From Cryptomeria japonica (lineage: Eukaryota > Streptophyta > Pinopsida > Cupressales > Cupressaceae): a stretch of DNA of 64,000 bases. The position numbers were made by a program, and so were the translations under genes. The stretch is from contig NC_081406.1 of assembly GCF_030272615.1 (NCBI RefSeq), positions 215,011,497 through 215,075,496 on the forward strand. Reading direction: 5' to 3'. Shown one piece after another: positions 1-10,586 of the stretch (within the stretch, counting starts at the first letter, position 1; each line of letters starts with the position of its first letter). The notes under the pieces were generated by a model. The model saw only the letters and a list, made by a program, of their open reading frames with translations. It had not been told where the DNA came from and ran no database searches.

Positions 1-2
1 CT

Positions 3-410
3 AGTCTATGTATACATGGTGCATATGAAATGGTGAAGAACAGTGCAAAGATTGACATTTGTGAATGGTTAAAGGATGAACTGCTAGAAAATTTGGGGAA
101 GATCAAGGGTGATAAGAAAGGAACCTTCAGATTTGGTAATTTACTTGTATGATTAATGCTTTATTTCACAAAGGAGATCCCCAACATTGGTCCCAAGGGC
201 TTTTCTTATGACATCCTTGCTGGAAGACAGATTATGGAAGCAATTACCAGCATAGGTGCTGATGGTGACAGACTGATTAAAGATTATTTCAAGAACTCTC
301 AAACTAAGATGAAGGCAAGGGAAAGGATTCCTCAAAGTATTGTGGAAAAATATGACAAACATATATGTTTTGTAATAAAGAGAAATGAGACATGGATGGA
401 GGCTCACTAA
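3..410 (+). pseudogene. Fragment of an unrecognised protein family, cut by the window edge
   Basis: One frame is open from the window edge to a TAA just after residue run NETWMEAH, broken only by a TGA at 150-152. The part after the stop is 84 codons. The segment around KKGTFRFGNLLV, followed by a hydrophobic stretch, resembles SCKTFRFSSYLCHLLL in the long unknown frame at 34158-36800 in spacing and character, so I infer the two belong to one family. No catalytic motif, signal peptide or zinc finger is visible. No function is assigned. It may be the remnant of a transposon-borne gene. Confidence 0.45.
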
Positions 411-1574
411 TACATTTAGCCTAAAATTCTGACGGACGTTTCAATCAGAGAAGGTATATTGTGAACAAATTTGATTTTTTTTTTAAAAATTGCCTGCATT
501 CATCGAAATTCCAATGATAATTCAATATATGTTTTTGACAGAGAAGGAATTGGCAATGACATTTGTGTTTTTTTACACAAAGTGCCCACATTCATTGAAA
601 TTTCGATGACAATGGGCATTACTTTAAAAAAAAAAGACCAAGACATTTGAAATCATTTTCATAGCCTCTTCCCATTCTCACATTGCCGCCCCAACAGTGT
701 ATTCCCTCCCACAGTTCCACCTTTGTCAAACCCCAACAAATATATCGAGGTTGTGTCTGCGCAATGCCACAACCGATTTTTTCTGGGAGGATGGAGCCAT
801 AACCTTTCTCGAGTGAGCCGAACAATCCAATGAAGTTGGCTACCTCACATCCTAAAGTGGGTTTTATATCTTGAACTATTGTTGGAGGATTTGCATACAA
901 AGGGAATAGAGTTAGCTAAAGATAATGTAGTATTGCTGGTCTTGCCTGCTTGTATAGAAGAATTAGGTTATTACTATGGATACTTGTTGTTTTCCAGAGG
1001 ACAACAGGGCTATGAATGTCTTGCGATAGAGGACCGGTGAAAGCAATGAATGTCTTGCGATAGAGGTAGATCAATCCATGTTGGGTGTTCTTCACCACTA
1101 TAGTTGAGGGCTTCCCAATTCTTGCTAACTCTAGTGGGGCTTGATTTGCAACTATATCCTCCCACACGAACACCCGGAGAGTAGTTTTTAAAGGAACGGG
1201 GCATAGTAGTTTAGGCAGCTCGATCTGCATAGTAGTTTCCTCCCCACCAGCACCAGTTTATAAATCCTCAGGGAACTATCTCCTCCACCAACTCTCTTCC
1301 TCCCACCTACCCTGCATGGGGGCCCACCCAAGTATTAATTAGAGTTGCAGGATCACAAGCATGGGCCATTATAAAGGCAACAAAGGTAGTGACACCAATA
1401 GGAGTAGATTGTATTGCACTTCCACACCCGCTTATAAAGAGATACAAGTGAAACCTGAGCTTTTGTTTAGTTCTCTATTTCTTAGGCGATATAACGAGCC
1501 ACTCTATTCAAGGGTAGGGTGAAGAGGATTCCATGGTATTTTTTGGTGAACTAAATTGTGTCCTTGGCAATCAA
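411..1574. other. Unassigned sequence, no supported gene
   Basis: Reading frames on the minus strand at 619-900 and 916-1230 are short and match no family I know. A phrase of about 20 bases (ATGAATGTCTTGCGATAGAGG) occurs twice, near 1013 and 1049, giving a small local duplication. I see nothing else that can be supported. Confidence 0.4.
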
Positions 1575-1697
1575 TCATGAATCGAATATCTTCAAGGATG
1601 TGCACTGATAAATGTAATTGGAAACCTTGGCATTATTGATGCATATGTTGCTGCTCTCAACAAGTTTGGTCATGACCTTGAGAATATAGTAGAGTAG
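1575..1697 (+). pseudogene. Isolated exon of plastidic-type alpha-1,4-glucan (starch) phosphorylase
   Basis: The translation reads S-stop-IEYLQG, then CALINVIGNLGI, IDAYVAALNKFG and HDLENIVE, ending in TAG directly before a GT splice donor (TAG|GTATAG). Plant starch phosphorylases have a segment of this pattern: a YLSMEFLQGR start, an A-x-GNL-x-I-x-DAY-x-x-AL run, then a conserved KxG followed by acidic residues. The enzyme (GT35 family) releases glucose-1-phosphate from alpha-glucan. The in-frame TGA near the start and TAG at the exon end make this copy non-functional. The following conserved glycine-rich exon was not found in the next 2.7 kb, so this is a stranded exon of a dead or dispersed copy. 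Confidence 0.7.
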
Positions 1698-2935
1698 GTA
1701 TAGTTATCTGTTAGTTTTGCGATTTCAGTTTACTTGTATCAGAAAAACATATTATAGTTTCTCATTTCTTATTCTAGTACTTGATCACACTTATAGTGTA
1801 TATTTACTATGTGTTCTCCATATTAATGGTCCCTTTAAGTAGACAACACCAAGAAACATGTAATGATAGTTTATTAATATAAATAATTATTCAATTGTAC
1901 CCAAGTTCTTAGGAAATGCAATGTACTTGTTATATGTGAATCACTTCAAGTGCATTGCTAGGGAAGGACAACAAGACCATCGGTTAAACCTAGCATGTCA
2001 TAGTGCGATTTATAGATTGTGGCCTCTTGATGAGTAGCTCACTTTATGCTTTCACATTCCATTTCTAATCACATAAGGCACATAATGGCATCACTTGCAT
2101 CTTGAAGCCTTGAGCAAGAGGGGAGCTTAGGCTTGACATGCAATGGTTTTTTGTGGCACATCCCTCTATTTTTCTCTTAAGCCATGACTCCATTGGGTTT
2201 GTCATAACAATTTCAGCACCATCCATGATTAGTCCATCATCTTTCATGATTAACAGTAGCAAAACATAACACCATGCAATGAAACTTAAGACATAACTCA
2301 TTATTCTTTTGTATGAGATTTTTTAACCAAGATTAATCATATTTCAGCTTGTGTGATAAGTTTTGGCATGGGAATCAACTAATAGACAACATAGATATTT
2401 ATCATTAACCTCCTTTTTTTTCACCAAAGGGATAAAAATTTATTAAATACAACAAGAATTACAGATCAAGAAGGGCCAGCAGCTCAACAAAGAACATCAA
2501 AGCATTGCACTTCCATATCTTCAGCAACTAACTACTCCAGCATGTGAGACTAATCCAAAGATAATTATCCCCTATCCACATGAATGTTCCATCGTATTCA
2601 TAATATTAGTATTTGAATAATTTACAATTGTGGTGCACACATTTGAGCAACTCATGCCTATCTAATCTCCATTTGCATAACCTAAGAAGGTAGATATAGC
2701 TAAATAATCTTGAAAGAATTGCATATGAAGGGAACTATTAGAAAACAACTTATGTACCATGCTAGTCTATGTAGCTACTACTAATTATTTCATATAAATA
2801 GATACATGTGCTAGAATGTGTTGAAATAGTAGCTAGCTCAGATATCTATCTATTGCATTTTAATGTTGTCAATGACAATTAAAATACACATGTATTATCT
2901 ATTATGTAAATCGAACTTAGGGTTGGGCCCAAATA
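1698..2935. other. AT-rich unassigned sequence
   Basis: No coding pattern is convincing on either strand. A T-run followed by an AT-rich stretch near 2410-2455 could be the tail of a retroposed sequence on the minus strand, but nothing confirms it. Confidence 0.35.
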
Positions 2936-3096
2936 CATGTAACTTGTAATTATGTCTTTCTTGGGCAAGACCTATATATAATGTAACTTGTGGATAGGAT
3001 AGGCCCTATAAATGTAACTTGTAATTTGGTCTGAGCCTAATTGGGTGATGTAGCTTGTGGTCCTATATTGAATGTAACTTGTAGATAGGGTAGGTC
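2936..3096 (+). repeat. Degenerate short tandem repeat with core AATGTAACTTGT
   Basis: The core ATGTAACTTGT, or a one-base variant, recurs near 2937, 2980, 3011, 3047 and 3079. It is often followed by GGATAGG or GTAATT, and stretches such as TAGG-x-CC lie between copies. Spacing is about 31-43 bases. No coding function is evident. Confidence 0.6.
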
Positions 3097-3221
3097 CAAT
3101 ATGTATATTGAATGTTCCTTCATTTGATGATCATTCTTAAATTTGTATATATTCAACCATTCTTGCAAAGTTTGATCAATGCTTAACTACCAATAATTAT
3201 CAGTTGTAAATCTCATAGCAC

Positions 3222-3440
3222 AGAATACTGATTCATATCGGTTTACATTAAAACCAATGCACTCCAGTTAATATCGAATAACATATTAACTATGAACACT
3301 GATTGTTATCGGGGCTTAACCAATGCACTCCAATTAATATCGATTAATATATTAACTGTGAACATTGATTGTTATCAGGCTTAACTAATACATACTAATT
3401 AGTATCGGTTGTCTTGCATATGATAGACATGTCGATTAAG
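3222..3440 (+). repeat. Three-copy tandem repeat of about 66-72 bp
   Basis: Each copy begins ACTGATT or ATTGATT and contains a TATCGG or TATCAG core, AACCAATGCACTCCA or a variant, and ATTAATATCG. The first two copies are close and the third is more diverged. The surroundings (to about 3480) contain further TATCGG words. It looks like a decayed minisatellite. Confidence 0.6.
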
Positions 3441-3479
3441 TATCAGGTGGTTTGTTAACTGATATACACCGATTTAGGT

Positions 3480-4380
3480 TTCTATCCTCCTCCTTTGTTG
3501 ACATCCCCTCCCCCATTGTCTAATATATCTATGACTTTTCCAACAACTGTTAATATCACAACAAGAGATAATTTTTTATGAGTTTCTTAAAGCCAAATTT
3601 AGTACTCTCCCCTTGAAAAATTGAAGAAAAAACCATAAACAAAATTAGGACAATCCTTTTTTCAAGCATCATCAACTATTCCACTAATGAATGTCATGAT
3701 TTGGAGATTAAAATTCAACAACTTATTGTAGTTCTAGTAACATTTAAATAATAGGTGACAATGAGTTATACAGTCATCATATCCCTTCTAAATGACATTT
3801 ATAACCTATTTTGTTTTTATCTTGCTATATGATATTGGTAGCTTAATTACCTATTAGGGGCTCATTGTCATTCATGGTACTATGATTTCATGTGCAATCA
3901 TACTTGGGAGGCAATGTAATAGCCTAGTTCTTCTTGTCTCTACACTGTGGAGCAAGAATAATAGTTGTCAATTGTTCCTCTTTTTTAAGGATCCACTTTA
4001 CCTTTGTTGATTTTTATCTTTTATAACTTGATATCCTTTCTTGCATAGAATTGTCCCAAATCCAAATTCTCTCCTTGCTTGGACGTGTGTGTTCCTTGAT
4101 TAGGACCTCTTTCATTGTTTTGTAGGAAAATAAACAAAGACATCAACCTCTTCTCTCTACTTATACACAAAATGGCTAATTGAAACCATTTCATATACAC
4201 AAAATGTCTCCTTGCACTGATCGAGCCTCAAAAATGTGACAACCTTGTTCATCCTAAAATGATACTCTACAACATGACGCCTATCATTCATGAGCTCAAG
4301 GTGGTTGCTTTCATGCTTAATAAAAATATGATCAAAACTATTTGTAGTTTCACCACCATCATAATATCATTTTGCTATTG
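3480..4380. other. AT-rich flank of the gypsy insertion, nothing recognised
   Basis: No long frame, LTR or RNA gene was found. The last five bases (TTAAC) are the left copy of the target duplication of the gypsy element that follows. Confidence 0.5.
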
Positions 4381-4385
4381 TTAAC

Positions 4386-6050
4386 TGTGTGGGGGAAAAA
4401 GCGAGACTAGGCTAACATGTCCTAATCCTACCTTTTGACACACATTACGGAATACGAAAGAGCCTAGAGGTATCACACAATTGGCTACTTATTTTTGGTG
4501 AAAGAGAGAGCCATGGGCTACCTATTAGGGTTTCTATTCCTTTGTTGTAATTGAAAGGTAAGATTATGCAAGTTCAATTCCTAACCCCAAAATGCAAGTA
4601 TGAACTAATAACAAGATTGCAGAATTGAACTTAAACAATGGAAAGCTACAAACACAAGGACAAGACAAGAATGTAGATGCATACACAGAGTCAAAATCTG
4701 AGTGAAAATATTCGAGACGGGAGTGTGGGCACCACTGTCCTGATTCGGTTCCTGAAACTACACCTAAAACTGCCACTTTGCAACCTGGAAAACTATCAGA
4801 AATGCTTAAAAATTGCTGTCTGTCAGGAGGACCAGGGCGCCCAGCACCCCTGTCCCAGGGACCAGGGTGCCTAGTGCCCTTGTCCTAGAAAGACCAGGGC
4901 ACCCCACACCGCTATCCTGGTATTCTGCTCTGAAACTTGGTGTATGGTTTAGTCTCCGTCTGCTTCTTTTGGATCTGCAACTTGCGGCATCGTCTGAATC
5001 CCAAAATCTGCACTTATATCTGAAAAGGTGTTTGGGCGGCTATATAGGGTTTTGCCTTAGTCAAACCCTCGCTTTGGTGATTTCCACCTCCACGAATAGC
5101 CAAGTTGTATTGTAAAAGTAGTGTGTGTGCAGACCTTGTGTGTGTGCAAGATCCTAAAATGCAAGTAAGCAAACTAGAGCAACCTAGAAAGTAAACCCTA
5201 ATTACTTGTAAATGATAATGTAAATGCTCCAAATTGAGATGTAAAGAGATCTAAAGCATGAATGTAAGTGAGACTTATGCAAAGACATGAAAACAACATG
5301 AAATCATACCCAACCCCAAGGGAGGGGTACAAGCCAATCTTCAGTCGGTGGTCCCTTATTGCTCTTCAATGCCTTCAAAGCCCTAAATGGATGAATGAAA
5401 TTGATAGATGCTTGATAGATGGATGTTGAATGTTGTTGAAGTCTTCAAAGATCTGCTCTTTCACTGCCTAGAAGGTCCTGAAAACCAAAATTTTGATCCT
5501 TTCAAATGAAGAAAGAGAGCTCTTATATATGAAACCCTAGGTCTTAATTCCAACTTTTGGCCAACCTAGAGATTGAATATCCCGCCAATTTCTTGGGGTT
5601 AAGCTTTATTTTATGATTGGATCGCGCTCCTAAAATTTCAGGAAAAATGTCCGGGACTGTGTGCACTCCGGGCACCATGGTCCCTGCAACTTTTCACCAA
5701 ATTTTCAGGGTCGTCGGATATGATGATTTTAGAGAGAATCCCGAAGTTACAAGTGATTTTGAGATTTTTTGACCCCCGAAATCAAGCCCCCAAGTTCAAA
5801 ATAAGGCCTAATTAGGTTTTTTGATTAAATGATGTATTGGAGGAATAAAATGAAAAGGGGCACACTTTAATGAAAGGGCCCAACTTTATGATGTGGAGGA
5901 TGATGAAATAGGACCTTAGACCTAATTAATTTGATTAATTAAGTGCTAAAGGAGAAATACAATGCAAAATGCAAACGGCGCCAAGACAGGTGCTAAACTA
6001 GGTGTGAAATTGTACTGCTTTAGCAAGTGTGTACAATTTACGACACTACA
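4386..6050 (-). repeat. 3' LTR of the gypsy element
   Basis: It is nearly identical to 15356-17028, with differences mainly C/T or G/A transitions and a few small indels. On the minus strand it starts TGTAG and ends CACA. A GC-rich stretch at 4831-4920 has three tandem units of about 30 bases starting ACCAGGG. Short frames inside the LTR (for example 4813-5115) occur in both LTRs but are not conserved proteins. Confidence 0.95.
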
Positions 6051-6065
6051 TTTAGCCCCCACTTT
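6051..6065 (-). other. Polypurine tract of the gypsy element
   Basis: On the minus strand AAAGTGGGGGCTAAA directly precedes the 3' LTR start TGTAG. This is the expected place and composition for the plus-strand primer. Confidence 0.85.
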
Positions 6066-7018
6066 AGCAGTCATATGAGTACTACGTGCATATGCAAGCT
6101 AAAGTACAGGAAAGTAAACATTATTTGAAAAAGGATATATCCATAAGTTCATCGAACGAAGCCCCCAGCGGTATCTGCAGTACACAGTTAGGAACCGCAC
6201 CCTACAAAACACACGTTAGATCACAAAATCACCTAATGCTTACTAAGGAAAGTGATGAAATATGTGAGTAGCTATATGCCCCCAACTATTTCGGCTTGCT
6301 TATTAGGGAGGTGAAACAGGGTAGCATGTTTACTTACAGCAAATTGTATGAACGATTATTGATGAGAGATGTTCACTACAAAGGCTTCATCAGAGCACAT
6401 TTTGGAACATCAAGGGAGTAAGGGAATGAAAATATGATTCCTACACAACAAACGGTTTGAAAATCTCATCTCCCAAACTCAAGTTATGATGAAATGAGTG
6501 ATAGAGGAAAATTAGGGTTTTGAAAGTAAAGGTAAAGAAATGAAAGTATATACCTTGAAAATGACTATTGCATTTGTCACTTTGTTGATTCTGAGTATTG
6601 TTCATTGCAGCAAAACCCACATAGCCATCATCATGCCTTCACGATGACTGGAGCATCCCATGAGGATTGAGATGATGCGATAGGCCGTGATCGACGATGA
6701 GCCACTGGATGAGGTGAGTTGACTGAACTTTGACTTTCTACATTTCTGTTGACTCTGATTTTCTGTGATCGAATGCGGGCCCTGAAATCTGGCCTTGGGT
6801 CCCACCCAGGGCACCATGGTCCCACCAGGGTACCATGGTCCTTTCAGGGCACCATGGTCCCTATGGGGCGCCATGGTTCCCTCAGGGTGCCATGGTCCTT
6901 ATGAGGACTTGGCAAGGGTCAACTTTCGATGTTCGTCAGTTTGCGTATTTGGCATAGATGATTTTGATGATTGATTACTGATTACACTGATGTTTTTGTA
7001 TTACAAGGTCTCCCATAC
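6066..7018 (+). other. Region between the 3' LTR and the antisense PMD gene
   Basis: No conserved protein is seen on either strand; short frames here (6086-6271, 6602-6874) lack family features. It contains the CCATGG array at 6804-6903. Because the PMD gene begins at about 7019 on the plus strand, this may be its promoter side, but no TATA box can be chosen with confidence. Confidence 0.5.
6804..6903 (+). repeat. Five tandem 19-20 bp units with a CCATGGTCC core
   Basis: Five consecutive units of the form (A/G)GG-x-x-CCATGGT(C/T)C are spaced 19-20 bases apart. The core CCATGG is a perfect palindrome. A single similar unit lies in each LTR of the same element (about 5680 and 16655). Confidence 0.8.
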
Positions 7019-9079
7019 ATGAGAGAGCACATGGCGGGGCAGATTCTTCATAGTTTGTGAGATCAGATTCCCCGACTGACTCAGGCAGAGAGAGATACAT
7101 TATCTATAGTAGGTTTGTGGTCTATGATTCTTATGTCGGCCATTCGATTTCATCCTGCGATGCTGATGGCACTCATGGAGTGATGGGATCCTGACAAATG
7201 TACATTCCAGCTTCCAGTAGGGGAGATGACAGTGACACTTGAGGATGTGTACCTCATACTTCGCCTACCGATCAGAGGAGCTACTGTGACATATGCAACC
7301 GATCGGTCAGCAGAGGATCATCAGAGGGAGCAGGTATACTGTATAGGGAGAGTCATGCTGAGTGAGATGAGAGGTCACATCATGGTCAGATAGCTCTTAC
7401 ATCCTATAGGAGAGGTGCCCCTCATGAGACGTCTTATGATTGCCATCATTGCACTAGCCGTCTGCCCTAATGGGCAAGGTACGCACATGCAAGGGGGTCT
7501 CACATGGTGCATCAGGGCTATGGAGAGACATAGGAGAGTATATGCTTGGGGTCGAAGTATGCTTGCACATCTCTATCACAACCTTGAGGAGTATGTCTTT
7601 GGATAGGGTTGCAGCTTGATGACATGCACACTTTTGTAGGTGTGGATATTTGAGCACTTTACATGCACCAGGCCTATCGGCTATCCGATGAGTGCGGCTA
7701 GCGAGTGACCTAGGGTATTTGCTTATCCACTTACCAGCAAGTGGAGATTTGGGGATCTACTATATTGGAGAGTGACATTTGATAGATTGACAGTTGAGGT
7801 GACTGTATGGAGACCATATCTATGGATGCACAGATGGGATGGGATGGAGAGACAGTTAGCATGCTTATAGAGGAACCGCCTACTGAGAGGACGATATCCA
7901 CATATCATAGTCCCATTCTACTTTGACTGAGTATAGAGGCAGTTTGGGCTAGAGCAGTATGTTCCAGCCAATGTACCCATCTACACTCGACACTCACGAG
8001 TCCTTCCTAGACCCAGAGTAGTAGCGAGAGCTACGATAGATGATATCAAGATCACAGATATAGAGGGGTCCGACTAGGATGTGGTCACTGATTATGCTGC
8101 AGATCCTGGGGCACAGCACAGGTATCTCTCATGGTTTGTGAGGACATACCCGGGGCCTATCTTTCCACCAGATCACCCGACAGGCCATCCAGGTCCATGG
8201 AGACATGGAGACTAAGATGAGGATCAGGGATCTAGATCAGAGGAGCCAGAGGAGGGAGAGGGTCATGAGGAGGCAGGAGGGCCTGATCCACCCATAGGAG
8301 ATCAGCCTAGTGCCGAGGAGGAGGAAGGAGAGGAAGATGACATAGATAGAGATGAGGATGAGGATGATGAGGAGGAGGATAGAGATGATGAGGAGGAGTC
8401 AGATGCAGCTCCCCATCATTCAGGAGATGATACCATAGCCTTAGATCCTCCTATTATTCCCCAAAAGGGGGAACATGAGGTGATACGGAGACCTGTACCC
8501 ATCGCGCACAGATCATTCGAGCGTGGGGAGCCTAGTAGTTCCCAGTCACAGATGCTACCATATCACAATCCCTACTGGCACGAGGGAGATCCAGGTATAG
8601 TAGGTTTATATTGCTTGATTAATATTTTGATGATATAAAATGGTACTAATACAAAATCCGTTCTACTACTACAACTAATGTGCAGGAGTGGCGTTCCTTG
8701 ATCCAGCAAGCAGTGATAGATATCTCCATGGCGGCACAGATCCCTAGTTCCTCACAGGTTGCCTATAGGCCTCAAGGGAACGCGGGTCGGCATGATGACT
8801 TGTTTTCCCCATTTTGAGTACAGGTGGAGATATGGAGGGAGAGAGAGAGAGTCCTATCAGAGAACCTTCAGCAGGTACAACGTGATCTAGCAATAGCTCA
8901 GGCTGAGGCTACCTCGTATCACGTGATCCTTATGGATAGGGATCGTAGGAGTTCCTCACGGAGCCACTCATGATCTATATCACGCTATGCACCTATGGGT
9001 CCACCTGCACGGCCGGATTAGGAGGGAGCATCTAGTCATCACTCTCCAACCACCAGCCCTAGGGATAGGAGATGATCTT
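7019..9079 (+). pseudogene. Plant mobile domain (PMD, aminotransferase-like) gene, antisense inside the gypsy element
   Basis: One plus-strand frame from ATG 7019 to about 8594 encodes a decayed PMD. Landmarks are LMALME before WDPDKCTFQLPVGEMTVTL (about 7184-7240), EDVYLILRLPIRG, VWIFEHF (about 7640), KWRFGDLLYWRVTFDRL and VTVWRPYL. These are standard PMD motifs. An acidic Glu/Asp tract follows (8210-8400). Stops at 7181, 7391, 7604, 7637 and later interrupt it. A second coding block at 8686-9079 (WRSLIQQAVID, ERERVLSENLQQVQ) looks like a coiled coil. A candidate 91-bp intron (8595-8685) has GT, AG and a TACTAAT branch-like word, but its phase does not fit perfectly. PMD proteins occur in transposons and in plant silencing and development genes. 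Orientation is opposite to the retroelement pol. Confidence 0.82.
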
Positions 9080-9136
9080 ATGATGTAGGGTAGGTCACAT
9101 TTTGGATGTATAGTGACCTACCTTTGTATATTGATC

Positions 9137-9139
<3 letters not shown>

Positions 9140-9180
<41 letters not shown>
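9140..9180 (+). repeat. (TA)n microsatellite
   Basis: Twenty uninterrupted TA units follow the end of the PMD coding block and separate it from the tail of pol on the other strand. Confidence 0.97.
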
Positions 9181-9183
<3 letters not shown>

Positions 9184-9672
9184 GCTTCTTTGTCTCAAAC
9201 GTGTTATCTTTAATGCCTAAAACAATGTGTATTTTGATTAAAGTTAATACATTTGGTAGATGTATATGTATGTTCTGAATTTAATTTCCATGTGATTGAT
9301 TTCTCAATGCTCCATGATTCAATTGATACATGTGTGAAAAAATAAAATATTTAATCAAGTACTAATTGATGATAGAGAAGAAATATGTGTTAAGCCTAAG
9401 AATCATATAAGTAACATGATACAACTCTACTTAACACATAAAGACATTGTATAATATGCCAGCATAATGAAAATGTAAATCTTTTGCAATTTACATAGAT
9501 GAATTCAAGACAAGTCATAGAATAAAGAAACACGCTTGTCAGGAATGAAGCAATATAGATTAAAAAAAACATCATTTAATTCTATTTGCTCTAACAAAGA
9601 TATGCTAACATATTATCCAATTCTGAAGAAGTGTAAAGAAGATACATGAAATAAAAGATAGGAAATGAGGAA
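9181..9672. other. AT-rich spacer between convergent PMD and pol
   Basis: No frame or motif stands out. The two coding regions converge here, so it should contain the 3' ends of both transcripts. Confidence 0.5.
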
Positions 9673-10586
9673 TTAAGCATAGTATCTACGCAAGTGCATA
9701 GCATTTATAGGTTCTTTAAGAGGTGTACCATCTACACCCGCTATTTTATAAGCACCTGATCCATAATCTTCAATAACAATATACGGTCCAAGCCAATTAG
9801 GACTAAATTTTCCCTTTTCTTCAGGTAAGGCATTCACATTGCACTGATTCTCATAGAGAACTAAGTCACCCACTGAGAAGGAACGTTGAATAACCTTATC
9901 ATTATAGCTTCGTTGTAGAGTTTTGTGATACGCTTGAATATGCTCAAGAGCATTTATATGTTGTTCATCAAGCATCTCAAGCTATTGAAGTCTTTGTTCT
10001 CTATAAGCGTCATCATCTACTATACCTTTGAGGGAAACTCTAAGTGATGGAATCTCTAATTCTAAAGGCATAATAGCATCAGCACCATAAACAAGATTAT
10101 AAGGAGTGGCTCCTGTAGCAACTCAAACACTCGTTCGGTAGGCCCAAAGAGCATAAATTAGCTGAGTACTCCAATCCTTACCATGCTTATTCACGGTTTT
10201 GCGAAGAATTTGTTCAATTATCTTATTGGATGATTCGGCTTGGCCATTTGATTGAGAATAGTATGGTGTAGAAAATCGATGTTTGAGATTATAGTGGAAG
10301 GTATCCCGAATCGAGAAATAATGTTTTCTAGAAGAAATCGACAAATCACTTCAGCAATAGTAGAGCGAAGGGGAATAGCTTCTACCCACTTTGTAAAGTA
10401 ATCCGTTGTGGTTATAATGAAAGTATGTCCTTTAGATGAAGGAGGAGAGATTTTACTGATGAGATCCAATCCCCATGCAGAGAAAGGCCAAGAAGCTACA
10501 TGAGAATGAAGTTCTTGGGCAGGAGCATGAATCAAATTATTGTGTTGTTGACATTGATGACATTTCTTAACAAATGAAAAAGAATC
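9673..10586 (-). pseudogene. Gypsy integrase core and C-terminus, deleted and frameshifted
   Basis: After CHQCQQHNN (end of the zinc finger) the core has the first catalytic aspartate in AWGLDLI and the segment DYFTKWVEAIPL. The frame then breaks near 10280-10300. The sequence jumps from FGIPSTIIS to KHRFSTPYY in another frame, and the stretch that normally holds the second catalytic aspartate is absent. The glutamate is kept in NGQAESSNK. Stops follow at 10123-10125 and before MLDEQH. The last 100 codons are a typical C-terminal domain (FSVGDLVLYE, FSPNWLGPYIV) without a chromodomain. The enzyme cannot be active. Confidence 0.88.

Noticed and set aside
4813-5115. Frames of about 100 codons in each gypsy LTR (also 15783-16085)
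   Set aside because: They exist in both LTRs only because the LTRs are copies; composition follows the GC-rich tandem units and no family is recognised.
7454-7908. Minus-strand frames at 7454-7657 and 7723-7908
   Set aside because: They lie opposite the PMD coding strand, which carries the recognisable motifs.
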